Assembly (NCBI GenBank): GCA_948474755.1
Contig: CAOLHI010001022.1
Span: 620,001-684,000, forward strand
Length of the DNA stretch: 64,000 nt
From: Ctenosaura bakeri
Taxonomy: Eukaryota; Chordata; Lepidosauria; Squamata; Iguanidae
Reading direction: 5' to 3'
Shown here: positions 34,921 through 48,400 of the stretch, piece by piece
How the letters are laid out: every line of letters starts with the position of its first letter
Numbering within the stretch: the stretch's first letter is position 1
The notes under the pieces: generated by a model
What the model saw: the letters and a program-made list of their open reading frames with translations, nothing else
What the model was told of the DNA's origin: nothing
Databases searched by the model: none
Made by a program: the position numbers and the translations under genes

Positions 34921-37452
34921 TAACATTACATCTGAGCACCAACAGGCCTAAAAAGTGACCTGATGGTTATACTCAAAACAGGTCAGATTATACCTTATGG
35001 ACTAAAAGTATTCCAAATTAATAGGTTGGCTAAATCTGTTCGCTGTGTCTATTCTTGCCACCCCAAGATACTTGCACACAGTTCTTTCTGTTTGGTTTTA
35101 AAGTTCCAAAGCACCATTTAAAGTATCACCTTTCATTCTACACAAACCCTTATAAACATTTCCATAAAAGCCAGAGTGGATGATCATTGGATATGTTTTG
35201 ACCCTATAAAATTGCTCTCTGGACTAATCTCAAATTCATCTTTGTTACCATGTTAACATTCAATTGTTGTGCTGTACTCCTGCTCAGTTCTTACTGCATA
35301 GCTATAGCTGGCTTCCACTTCCTTCCTGAGATATGAAGTTACCAAGTAAAATTGATGGAGCTATAGGTGATCTTCTTTCTATTGAATTCTAGGATGAAAA
35401 TAAATAAAGTGAGCTGAACTCAAAACCAAGATAAAGAAAGGGAGGAAAATTAGAACAAGGATGTCTCTAAAAGCTTGCCCACTCACAAACACCTACCTGA
35501 AGACATGGAAGGCTTTCTTTGAGTCTTCTGTAGGGATGGATGTGAATTTCTTGATAGTATTTTGTCAAAATCCAGATTTCATTTTCAGGTTGGAATGGCT
35601 TTTTCTTTTTAAAGAGTAGGGGAAAAATCCAAATTGACAAATTCATCCATCCAAGCCTTTTTGAGCGTTTTCATTTCAAAGATTTGGGTCTAGATTTGTA
35701 AGTATTCACATACATTAGAGACACACAGGGGTTAAGAGTCTTTTTTCCCCCCTGACAAACATCTAATCAGTGATACCTGTAAGGCAAGCTAGTAAAACAG
35801 TTCTCTCCATGCCAGGAAGAGCTGTACCTATTGAATTTGACCAGTGCAAACAGCTGAGTTTTAAAAGAACATTTATAAATTGCTTTATAATCAGAATGGA
35901 AAGAACTTGAGGTGTAAAAAATGCAAATATAGGAGAAAGTAACAGATTTGCCAGTCTCTAGCTTTTAAGCTTAGCAATGTGTCTTGTATTTTAGATATTA
36001 GCACCTAAAGTACAGTGAAGGGAGGAAGGGGCAAGGGTATATGTTACATCCTCCTCAGTTGCAGGAACAAGTGAGTTATACAAGGCCAACCCTTGGCCAG
36101 GTACTACTTATATGTTGTAGGGTTGTGTGTATGGTGGAAAGACCTGCTTGGTGAATCCCTATTTAATTATTTCATTGATTTTGCTGTCTCTACCATGGTG
36201 TTGATGATTTATGCTTCAATAATTACTGCATTAGCCATCTTGGGGAGCTTTTTAATACTGAAAGCGAAGATATCTTAAATCAATGGTTGATGTAGTCTGG
36301 CCTTTTCTGGTCAAAAAGGGATATAAGCTCAGGGCATTTATTGAAATTCATTTTTCTGCTTACAGTGAAGGTCAGAAGACTGAAAGATTGTAATAAAATC
36401 TATCTGGGTGGGTCCTAGCCTTTACTCAGGCAAAGTGCTGAATATGGATTCACTCCCTGAAGGTAAGGATGTGAATACTGTGGGCTTCTCTGTCAAAGTA
36501 GTACAGACTACAGTGGGATTACCCATTGAAGATGCATTATCCGGTAAGGCCAAAAAAGGCTTGGATCCTACATGTATGCATCTGAGTATTTAGTATCCTC
36601 TGTATGCGTAGCCTGGGTGAAAGATGAATAGCAGAATTCCTATGGCAGGGGAGAGGACTGGGCCTAGGTGGGTGCATGTTCACTGAGTTTAATCCCACCT
36701 CCTTCTTCTTCTATCCAGAATCTCTTAAGGCACTGACTTCAGGAGACCTGCTTTCTCCAAGACCATACCCCTTCTCACCCCTTTGACTAAGAATTTTCAC
36801 AAGCTGAAAATGACACAGATGTCTAATGGCTACATCTATAACATGGTTTTCTCTTCACCATGCAAATCAATAAAAACAAAACTTGTACATCTTCTGCAAG
36901 AAGCATTAAACATGTTTTGGCTGAAATGAGGAATTTACATCTGACATTTTCTGCAATAATGTAGAACTCAGGGTATCCAGACACATGATCAAGGTAATAT
37001 ACCATTTAAGGTGGTTAAATCATGCTATTTTCAGATGTGCTAACTGGTCTTGGGAAATCTAATCTAGTTATTGACAGAGATGATATCTGTATTAAGCATT
37101 AATGGATAGATGTGAAAACTTCCTTTGGTTTTGGTCAAAACTGTTCTGTTAAGAGTAAAGTTCCATTGTTGGGAACTGAGCACAATACATCCTTAATAAT
37201 GACTCAGATCTCTGGAACATCTTATGCTCCCTGATCTGTCACAGGCCAAAGATTCAGTGATTTAAAATGGTAATGCTGCTATGCATGGGAAACTTAACTT
37301 TTAAATTTAACCATGTGTCTTGTATTTTAGATTTGTGTTAATAATTAGCTGCATTTATTACAAACATATGTTGAGCAGCCTTTGACCACAGCTTTAGAAA
37401 TCAAATATGAATTGCTTAGCTTAGCTAAAAACAGGCAAAGATTTATGCTTAA
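34921..37452. other. Intergenic, nothing recognised
   Basis: No gene; old repeat debris cannot be excluded. Short open frames show no domain. Confidence 0.5.
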
Positions 37453-37680
37453 AGGCACCAGATCCCATCTGATCTTAAAGCTAAGCTGGTTCAGGTCTGG
37501 TTTGTACTTAGATGGGAGACAACCAATGGATACCTAGTGCTGTAAGCTATATTTCAGAGGAAGGAACTGGCAAAATCACTTCCTGACTATTCCTTGCCTA
37601 AGAAAACCCTATTAAATTCTTGGGGCATTATAAGTCAATAGGTAACTTGAAGGTGTGAACATGTATACACACACATAGAA
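37453..37680 (+). mobile_element. 5S rRNA-derived SINE
   Basis: 37453-37560 is a diverged 5S rRNA: gatcccatctgatcttaaag, ctaagctggttcaggtctgg, tttgtacttagatgggagac and tagtgctgtaagct line up with 5S rRNA from about position 25 to its end. The downstream body (gaaggaactggcaaaatcac, cataagtcaataggtaactt) matches the tail of the tRNA-derived SINEs listed here. The internal pol III control region is recognisable but mutated. It is not a functional 5S gene. Confidence 0.88.
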
Positions 37681-39135
37681 ATGTCACCCTTCTGTCAAGA
37701 CAACTGCCACTTTAAAAAGGAAAGACCTGTTTACTTGAACTACCCACCCAGAATAGTTAAGTGTACTGGAAGTAGTATGGATGGTTGAAAATTCCTTAAC
37801 TATGCCCCTTGTTCTCTGTTTCCCAATTTAAGCTACTAGTTCCACATACTTAGAATTGATCAGCCTGGAACAATTTTGAGTCAACTAAAAAAACATGCAG
37901 ACTAAGCACATCCCCAATGAGCAGCTCTCCAAGTCTGTCAAAACAAACAAAAACCCTACAGACAGATTAGTTCACTTCATTTTCCAACAATATATTGTCT
38001 GAAAAACACTGGCCAAGATCCTGTGTACAGCAGAGCACAAAATTTCTGCAGGCTTATACTGTATCTCTCCTCTCAGTCTCCCTGACTCACTTTTTAGCCA
38101 CTGCAGAGCCCTTTCCATAGCCACAGCTGGTGGAGAGCTGGGAAACTGGAGAAGCATTTGGCTATGTCCCTATAGCTAGCTACTTATTGGATTCCTCCTA
38201 GCTCTCTACCAGCCACAGAACACCTACTGAGGGGGCTACTGCAGCAAAACCATGAGTTTATGGGTGGAACTTCAGTCATTTCAGATGAAGAAACACAAAA
38301 CATCAACCACAATTACCACAACAACAATCCATATGCAGGCATCTACTTGCAGTTTTCATTAGCAGAATGCCAGCCATTATGTCAATATGCAGAGATTCTG
38401 TAGTCACTAATTGAGCCTATGGGCTTCTACCATTTAATGCCACTTGTTTGCTTTCTCCCACATCAAGTAAGATTTCTATTCTCAGAGAGAAGGATCATCA
38501 GTTCTTTATCTGAATTACAACCTGCTACAGACCAAGTGACTGGTAGCCAGACCCATTATTGCCAGCAACAGTCCCAAGTCCCTGAAGCAGATGGTTTTCT
38601 CATCTATGCCTCCATGAATGGATATTTGTCCTGAAGATGCATACCACTGAATGTGCAATATTAAATATGCAAGGTATGTCTTCTCTTAGCTCCATGCTGA
38701 GCTATGTAGTCTAAATTTTTTTTAACACATTTTATATCCCATCTTTCCTCCAAAGAGCTTATACAAGATGATGGCACTGAAGACATGTTTTTCTCTCCCT
38801 GGATGGAAAACTGATATATAAATATAACTGGCTGAGGCATGGGTCTGCTAGCATTTCTCTTACTGGCAGAAATGAAAAAAATAACAAAATATGGTCTGGA
38901 TTTGAGTAGCACCATCTGCAGGCTATGGTCTGCAATTGTGATTTTGAGGGAATTTGGAAATGAGGTAGTGACAGATGTTTTGATGCAGACAGAATGTTCT
39001 GTAAGCAAACCAGTAAAACTGTCTTGTGTGACAGTCAACATCAATGTAACAACACATAAAGTAGCCCACTATGAGCCTGTTTTTCCCACAACCCCCAATA
39101 TCATTAAAGAAAATAAAAGCACTGGCTTTTTAATT
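37681..39135. other. Downstream flank of SLC4A1AP
   Basis: Mostly unrecognised. 38705-38760 (acattttatatcccatcttt) looks like a reversed LINE tail. Two open frames over 38661-39252 on opposite strands have no domain and overlap the 3' UTR. Confidence 0.45.
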
Positions 39136-39141
39136 TTTATT
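39136..39141 (-). terminator. Candidate polyadenylation signal of SLC4A1AP
   Basis: AATAAA on the minus strand about 250 bases after the stop codon, the first such hexamer I noticed past the stop. No transcript data are available here, so the true 3' end may be further on. Open frames over 38661-39252 on both strands fall in or past the UTR and show no coding signature. Confidence 0.45.
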
Positions 39142-39390
39142 CTACAAAACCAGATCTTGTTGTATCTAAAGCTAGTCTGTAAATACACAGTTTTCACTTC
39201 TATATACATTCTGATGCACAATATACACAAATACATGTCTAGTTGTAAATAAATGTTCAAGGACAAGAATCTGGAATCATTAAAAGGGATTTAAAAAGAG
39301 TGAACAGAAGTTTGGTGCCTGTTGATGGAACAGAGTCTGTATTAATTACTGTGGCAGAGTCTTCTGTTTTCCAGATCCACCATCCAAAGT

Positions 39391-39440
39391 TTAATAGCCA
39401 TATTTAGCATTCAGATGTGTTCTGCCATCACCACTTTGGT
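39391..39440 (-). CDS. SLC4A1AP: SLC4A1AP exon 14 (terminal coding exon)
   Basis: Acceptor TTTTTAACAG. It encodes [16 protein letters not shown] and then TAA, the conserved end of kanadaptin. The 3' UTR continues to lower coordinates. Confidence 0.95.
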
Positions 39441-42400
39441 CTGTTAAAAAAAAGAAAAAATGTGTGTGTTTTGATATTCTATTTATATTGAAGGAGTAGG
39501 ACTTATCAACATGGAAACAGAAGGAATTAGGAAAAAAATACAGTTACCTAGACCAGCTTTCTCCAATGAAGTGTCCTCCAGTTGCTTTGGATTACAAATT
39601 ATATCATCCCTGGCCATGCGCATGCTGGCTAAGGCTGTTGCAGACTGTGGTCCTAAACAGGGCCTTGTGTTGTTAAGGCTGACTTAAGACATTTTTTTAT
39701 GTAAGACTCTACAGCTTTGCACAGGAAGTTAATAAAACTAAAACCCTACGAGACCCCACACTCCATCATCCTTTACAAATGGGTATGCTGGCGGGAACTG
39801 CAATCCAGGAACACCTGGAGGGACACTTGTTTTTCATCCCTGCTCTAACCAGTAGTACCACGTTCTGCAGAAGTCCCAAAGGACCTACATAGATAGATCT
39901 GTGGGAGTGCTTAAACTGATTGAGAAAGGTAACTACACACAAAAATGAGGGGTGCTAGAAAGATACAGAGACCGGAAACACTGAAGGAAAGAGAAAGAAC
40001 TTACTAATGGTAAGACTAGCCTGTCTGTGACTGTGTAGACTTTACAGTCTCTGCTGAAGAAGCAGAACCTCAGTATACTTGATATTATTATACTTGATAT
40101 TCACTAATGAACCTTGTTTTGATCCCCAGGATTATTATTAGTAGCTGCACAACACACAAATCACACTATGAAGAGCAGAGGGGAAACCACTGCAGCAAAA
40201 TACAGCACAAGCTCTATATTTTGTTTGCTGTGTTTCAGAGAGTTAAGGTAAAGTAGGATGTGAGCTTCTATATTGGTGTAGCAGCTGTCAGGGTTATAGG
40301 ATATAGGGAGCATTCTCCACAAAAGAACTTCATTTTTTTTTATTCCTCTGAGGGTTTGGGTGCATTTTCACCATGTTGGTCCTTTGGATCATTTCAAACA
40401 TTTGTTTCACATCCTGGTGTTTTTTTTAAAGGCTTGTTTTGGATCTAAAACAGCCCAGGAGATGCTTAAAAAAAACCTACAGGAAGTGAAACTTCCTAAT
40501 ATAGTCCAGGAGGGAAAATGGCCTGGGAGGGGGCAAAATTGTTCCCTGGAGGGCATTTGGAGCAATTTTTTTGAAGTACGGAGGGCCTGGAAGCCAGAAA
40601 AACAGCCTTGAGAACCAAACGCAGTCTGTGGGTTGCACTTTGTCCACCTCTGCTCTATATGCTGCAACAGCATCTAGCCATACCACACCATATGTAAAGT
40701 GTTTAAACAGTGAACTCTATGTTTCCTTTACTTCAAGTGACCCAGGTCTCCTTAGTTTCAGTGGTCTTAATTCAGGTCAAATGTGATAACCTAACCTAAC
40801 CCCATCATGCATTGTTACCTTCTGGCGGCATCCATACACAGTAGTCTGGATCATCTTCTGGGTATTTCGAAGACATAGTGTGTTCAATCTGAAGGACAGA
40901 CCATACGCTGCTTTAGTTAAATACAGGGAATAAATGAACCCAACGAAACACAACATACTGGAGAAGTTTAAGCTACTCTCTGGTTAATACGTATTGCTTA
41001 ACCATGGCTTGGAACTAGTCTCCAAGTGTAATTTTTAGAGAAAATATTGTTTAAGAAAACCACAGTCTGCCTAATTTGGATGTGATACCAAACCACCATT
41101 TGCTGCAAATAAATATCAGGAAGGAGAAAGGAAGCCAGCCAGATCTAAAACCACTGGTATAAGCCATGCTATTAAGTATAAATACAAAGTTCCAAATCTC
41201 TTTACTCCTCTACTAGACTATTATTGCAAGTCACTAAAATGCCCAACTGGAGGAGTCTTTGTAAAATTAAAGTTCTATTAAAACTCATATTTCACATGGG
41301 CAGTTTATTTTAGCCACTGAAAAAGTTCAGGGACTTTATTTTGAAAGAATACAAACTCTATTTTGTTGTATGATAGTATTATAAGCTGATAAAGGCTAAT
41401 TATGCCAAAAAGAGAGGTATAAAATGAAACAACAACTTTGTAACTGTATTTCTATTTGTCATAGAGCACTGGAAAGTAAAAAAACTAGCACAAGCAATTC
41501 TCTTTCAAGTAAGTTTTTAAAAAAATCCAAAACAAAGAAGAAACAAAAGAAATTCATACATGTATGGAATATGACAACTTGCATCCATTTAAACATCTAC
41601 TTCTTCTAACTCACCCTACTTCTACTGTTAGCCTTCTTCTTTTGGAGCATTTCTGCAGGCTTCTCAGACACTAGGAAAAAAAAAGAGTAGGAAAAGCTGT
41701 GTTATTAATGCTTAATTCTTTAGGAAAAATAATACAGCTAGTTCAAATAAATAAATCCCACATGTGAGAAGGGCACAGGCCAAGAGGCTGTTAATGGAGG
41801 CACCGTGGTTCTGAATCCAAAGGGCACACATCCCCAACTTTTAATGTAGTATGAAACAGAACTGCCACACTATCTTTATGATACATTTCAGTTAATAGAT
41901 TCTCAAGAAGAAAAACAGCAGTGCATTACTAAAAGAAAAATAATTTACTATTCTATTTTTTTCTCTCTTTCTGTTGAAAGTGTGAACTTTTAGATGACTG
42001 CTCAGCATTATATAGAAGCAATTAATCACCAGATATTCATATCCAGTCTTTTTCTGGAATGAAAGTGTTTCACATTTTAATATTATGATTTCTATCAACA
42101 CCCCCCCTTTTTTAAAAACACAAAGTCAAAGCAACTTAATGGTTTTCTCTCCTTTTAAAATTGGTAACATCCTTTAGTCCAACAGGATTTTTTTTGCCAA
42201 TCACATGATACAGCAGAATTTGGTTAACCATTAGGACTGTCCATTTGTTCTAGTTTCTGCACAACACTCCAGCCTACTGTATTGAGCAAACCAGCAACTA
42301 AACAGGGAAGTTGCTCTACCACACTGCTCACCTTGTGACTTCTTTTCCATTTTATCCTCTGGGGAGTTGCACTCTAGTGTTAGTGTATCTTTACTCAAAG

Positions 42401-45400
42401 GCTCAGACTGAGACTTTCCTGTAAAAGTAAAGCAGGACCCAGGAAATTTAACTAAACAGGTCTCTTAATGAGCACAAGATTGGTAAAATTAAAGCTCAAA
42501 GTAATTAGGATATGTCATCATTAACTATTTTTTTTTCTTTTTATACAATGTAAGTCTATACTGTGTTTCATCCAATCAAATCAAATTGCAAAATATCATT
42601 TTAACAGCAGCTTTCCCACAATAGCAGCAATACTTTAAAAAACCACAGGGCATAAAAAAAAAAGTCCCAGCAACCTGAACAAATAAATGGATAGGATGGG
42701 GTGGGTGTATGGGGTGGGTGGGGAAGAAGAGGGCTGTGGCAATATCTGTAGCAAGATGCAACACTCAGGTTGAACTAATGATTATTCCTTCAGAAAATTT
42801 CACTTTAAAATCTGTATTAACCGCAGGGTAGAGTAGACTATATTATCATTGTTTTAGGCAAATGTCCAAAAAACCAACTGGGAACTTGGTTTTGAGATTA
42901 AAAAGATTCCTGTCTGAATATTCTTATTCAGAAGGAACTTAACTGTTTTAAAATAGCAATGTTGCTAAATGTGTTAAGTCTGTCATAACCCATGTACTCT
43001 AACAGTACTGTTAGCTATTTGAAAGACTAGAGATGCCTGTTTTCTATCAGAGTTTTAGAATCTGCCTGAAAGGTAGCCTGTGTAATGCCAAGACCATGGC
43101 TCAGCCTCCTGGGCATTAGCCTCAAGCCACAAAAACTGAACAGTTAGTATGCACAGGAGAGGAGGGGTTGGACTTGAAAAGAGAAAAAGAGTATGGGAGA
43201 CCTGGCATAAACTTTTCTTTCTTCCCTCTGAGACTGTGATCAATTGGTTTTCTGGATCAACTTGTCCCCAAACTTGGATCATTCAGTTCAAAGAGCTAGG
43301 GAAAAAAGTCTCGCTGTGTGCATCTCTATACTAAGTCCCAACTTTTTTTACACTCCTTTTTAAAAATCTTGGCTGGGATTTTCATAGGTCCTTAAGGAAA
43401 TGAGTAGAATTTTAATGGTTGGTTAGTTTGACAGCATGTAGAAAAGCAAAACAAAACACAACCCTTTTGTAATCTACTTTTTAGAATCTCAAAACAGTAA
43501 AAATGCAGGCGAACTAAAAATGAAAGAGTTAAATAACCATTATTAGTGGAGTCCATGTCTTGGATGCAGTAAGAACTGGTAGGAACATTCTCTTGTTTAA
43601 CCATTTCTTGTGTGGCAGCTTCTGTCCTTGGCTTTTGTGTCTCTTGACTTGAGTTCATTTCAGTTTCTTCTTCTTCCTCTTCTTCTTCCTCCTCTGATTC
43701 TTCATCTTTCATCTTTAATAGATTTTCAGGTACTTCAGGACGTTTCACAGGCAGCTTCTGTTGTTTTAAAAAGAAATTACAACAAAAATCGAGTACTAAC
43801 AGTGATATATAGGTATAATAATATTCCATGCTCTGAAGTAACACACACTTCTAACCACTTAATGAGTGCTTATTCGATGTTTACAAACTTCTAGAACATC
43901 TGTTAAAACAAGATAAAGGTTGGACTGCTTCTACAGGAAATACCTAGTGTCCTGAGAAGGAAGAAGTAACATCGTCTTTATGCCTTTGAATCCCCATTAC
44001 AATAGATATAAACTTCTAAAGTGTAAAGTGTACCCAAGATAGTTCTACAATCAAGATACAACACTGCCTTTTAACTTACCCCTACAGTTCCAGTTTTCAG
44101 TCTGAATTTGCTTCCTCCCTTCATGGCGCCAAACAGGGGTAAAGTTAGCTTTTTGGGTTTGCTTTGTGTTTCCAGATTATCATTCTCAGGGCTAAAAGTA
44201 GGGGGGGAAATGAATTACATGTTCAAAAAAATTGCTTTTGATAAAACTGTGAAAGGCTAGCATTTAACTGCTACAGTACTCTCGTTCTCATGCTGGAAGC
44301 CATATTCAAAGTTCGACTCAATTGCAAAGCTCACTCAAAGCTGGAGCAGACACAACATAGCTAATCCTGTGGCAAATTCTGCAAAATACTTCCCATCCCA
44401 AGCATGAACTCTCAAGTGCCACTCCACTATCCACAGTGTTAAGAGTTATGTTGGTAGAACCATCATGAAAAATATTACCCAGGGTTACATCTTAAGGAAA
44501 AATTGGAATCAGTTCCTTGAGATGTTTCAGTGCTACAGCCTGCCTGTTGTCATCCGCAGACTTTATTTTGCACACATCTGGCAGTGAAAACAACAGAACA
44601 CTACAGTGCAAGATGGACAGGGCTGAATGTTTAAAATTCTACACAATTAATAATAATGGTTAATAGTTTAATTTTATTTTAATGCTGGAATCATTTTAAT
44701 TTGTAAGCCACCTTGAGCCCCAATCTCGGGGAAAAGGTCAGATATAAATAAAGATGTCAACAACAACAACTCACTGTGATTTCAGTTCCGGCATTGAGGC
44801 AGGTGTAACTATCTTAATCAGTCCTTTCAAACGCTGCTGTTCCTTTCTCAGTTCAAAGGTTCGCAAGTGAAGCTTTCTACGTGTCACACTGTCTAAAGCA
44901 CATCCGGATTTTATTTCTTTCATGAATTCATCCAAGGAATCTTGAGCTGCTGGCTGGGATTGTGCTACAGGAAATCATATATATAAAATGGTCAAACCAT
45001 CCAACTACACAGATACAACAATACTCAAACTTTTATCCAAAGAACAGAAGTATTTAATGGACATAATCAGATTTATCAAAAATATGTTATTGATCATACA
45101 ATCCCCATTTTATAATTATTTCTAATAATTATTCAAGTAACAAAAACCCTGTGTAATATGTTGTAAAAAGGGCTTTCTATATTCATTGAAGCTCCAAAAT
45201 GCTCCAAAAAGTGTAGTTGTTAATGACTATCCTCTTAAGAGAGATATTATTTAGGTAATATGGTTGTTACAGTTTAGGTAATATGATATTATTTAGGTAA
45301 TATGGTTGTCACACTGTAAGTTCAGTCTTGCTACATCACTGCCCTGGAGTGGTACAGTAGAGAACCTACATTCCAGATTTGTCTGTTCACTAGAAGAGAC

Positions 45401-48400
45401 ACATGAGATTATGCAACTTAAGCTACCATTCTATATTACAAATACTTAAATGGCAACTAGTATCATCCACATAGACTTATAAAGTGGAAAGTCACTGACC
45501 AAACTTTAAGAAACTCCTAAAAACAAGATATTTTCTTTCTACTTCAAATCTTAATGGATTTTCTTCTACTTCTCCTACACTACTAAGCTTTGTATCAATC
45601 AACTGAGCCATTTTCTCATAAGATGTAAGAAGCTACTGTTCCACCATGATTTTTAGTAGCCACCATACAATTCAACTGACCCAGCATTAACATACATACA
45701 TATACATATATTTTAAGCTTAAGAACTCCCTTTCACCCAATTATTCTTGCATAACTATTTTTGATTAGTTCTTCATGGCAGTAAGCCCAATTCCTAGTTA
45801 AAAACTAGAGACATATTAATGAATTCTTTGATGTAGTTACTGATTTGATACTGTCACATGGGAATAAAAATGTTCCAAGAACTACTACTAATGTAACCAC
45901 AGAGCATGTCACCTGGCTAATCTGTTACACATTCTGCTAGGTACATACAGCTGTCCTTCAAATTCACTTATCTTTGCAAAAGGGGCGTTGACAGGGAAAA
46001 GAGCTCACAACCAAAACCCCATGCTTATAACAGCAATACAAGAGAGAGTTAGGAAATGGAGATCATGCTGAAACAGTTAACCCTAGGACATTAAAAAAGA
46101 TTCTTATGCATGAATGAAATGCAATTTAATCTGATTACTCATCCTTCTCTACAGAACTGGATTTGTGAGTTTAGTTTGATCAGTTTATTGAAATAGGCAA
46201 GTAGCTTAACACATTTTAAATAATTTTAATCATGTTGTTACACCTGGCTTAGTCTTTCATTTCTGGGATGAAAAGAGAATAATATCTTTAATAACGCTCA
46301 TTTCTGCTATATTGACACATGATCAAGATGGAATCAATTTTGCACCATTACAATCTGTTTGTAAGTCACTGTTACATTGACTTATTTTCTACAAAGGCTT
46401 TTCAAAATCAAACAGCTGTCAGTTTCTGTCCTGCATAGCAAATGCTGGACTGTGATGTTTTTTGCCAGCACTGCCCAGAACCTACAACTAGGCAAAGCTG
46501 CATTTAACAGGCAGCCCTGCTTCCAAGGATGCAGACTTGTTACCCAACAATGCATTTCAGCTCTATCAGCATTTTTTTAAAAAAATTCTTAGAATAAATT
46601 ATTGTGAAATAAACATGTTTTTGAATAATGGGTATGAAGAAAATGATAAGCAATTGTGAATTTGACACAGCAACCTCTTCTAAGCAGATAAATCATCCAC
46701 ATTCACTAAGATCAATCCCCATTATGTAGATAATAAAGCATATGGATATTTGACAAAGATATTGAGATTTTTGAGCACATGTCCCCACTTTAGCATTTTA
46801 TAATTACACCAAAAATAAGAAAACAGCAGTCTAGATCAGTAGTTTTTGATCTTTCATTATTTGTGAAATATGTTTCAACTGCTGCATGCATGTTCTAAGT
46901 TGGGGTGGGCAGCTGAATGGGGTCAGATTCCACCCCTTATGCCTCCCATGAGCTACACCTCACAGCAAGCTGAAATACTGCCACTTCCCCCCTAGTCTCT
47001 CCCAAATGGTGATCTTCTCTTCCTGTCACCATCTGGAGAGGAAGTACAAGTGAAGACTGAGATTTTTGGGAGCAATGGTGGTTCTGGGGGGTTGTGTGAG
47101 AGGCTGGGGATGTTTTCATATGATTTCACACATTTGGTAGATTTTCTACACGGTTGTCAGGCAAAAACTGTCCAAAAATGCTGCCAAAAAAAATTAAAGA
47201 AAAATGAATATGTGGGTGAGGAGACTTTAGAAGATTAGTGCAGCCTTCAGAAGGTACAAAAGTGGGGTTCAGTGACCTCATGTGTCCTGCAAGCTGTACT
47301 CTGTCCACCTTAGTCCTAAGCAATGTGACAGTCTTCACATCCATCAACTACATTATTGGTAGCAAGACCTGAAATTGTGTAATCCATAAGAATTTGGTGG
47401 CAAGTCTACAACAATATCCCACATGAGCTAAATTGCATTCTGTTTTAACTGACCAAGAATTTGTACTACATGTGTATACAAATATTATGCCTTTTTCCTA
47501 TCTAACCTTTCTCAGTTTTCATAGAAAATGTGATGTTACCTGTCTTTGAAGATTTCAGCTTCTCAGCTATCTCAGCGAGCTCTCTCTCAGTTGCGTTTAA
47601 TTTTGCAACCTAAAGGAAGGGAAGTTGTAAAAATAGGCATATCTTATGACGGCATTACAAAACCTTGAAGGTAATAATGCAGCAGTCTTTTTGTTCCTAG
47701 ATGCAAGATAAAACACAAGGGAAAAAATTACAGAAGTACAGAGTCACACCAACTGTGGAAGGCCCTCATTAGAGAGATTTGCCTGGCATCAACTTCGTTT
47801 GGGTTAGCCACTAGTCCAAATCACTTTCATTTAACCAGGCACTGATCATTCTGACTCTAATTTTAACAGTGCTTTACCTTCTATTCTTGGGTGCATTTTT
47901 AAATTTTAATTTTTGTTAGATGTCTGGAAATCTTTGGCTAGACAGTGGTTTAAAAATACTTCAGACACACCACAAACTTACGTATAGTTATTGAGCTTTT
48001 TGCCTTTAGGGGGCACATTGGGTAACAACTTTTCCTTCTGCACCTTGCTAATTTATAAGATCATTTCATGCAGCTGCCAAAATGGGCTCTAGGCCAAAAA
48101 AACCTCATTTGTTAGTTTTATATGTGTGATATCTTTTACATTTATATTTTATTAGTTTAGCCACAACAAACTAACATGGCTATCCTTCTGAAATATGTCA
48201 CAAAACAGATTACATGCTGGAAGAAACAGCATTTAGAAAATACATTTAGAAAATACAGAAGAATCTGTGAGATCTTGTGTTGACTCTGAGTTCAGGAGGC
48301 AACAAAATACATTACTGCTTCATGATTCTTGCCAGAGTGAGATCTAGGAGATTCTCTTTCCCTCCCACAGGCTCAGATAGTCTTATACTAAGCCCTGGTG

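Noticed and set aside
37453..37560. Functional 5S rRNA gene
   Set aside because: Many substitutions, missing 5' end, and it is fused to a SINE body.
38661..39252. Overlapping open frames on both strands as extra exons
   Set aside because: They lie in or beyond the SLC4A1AP 3' UTR, have no domain and no splice-linked partner.
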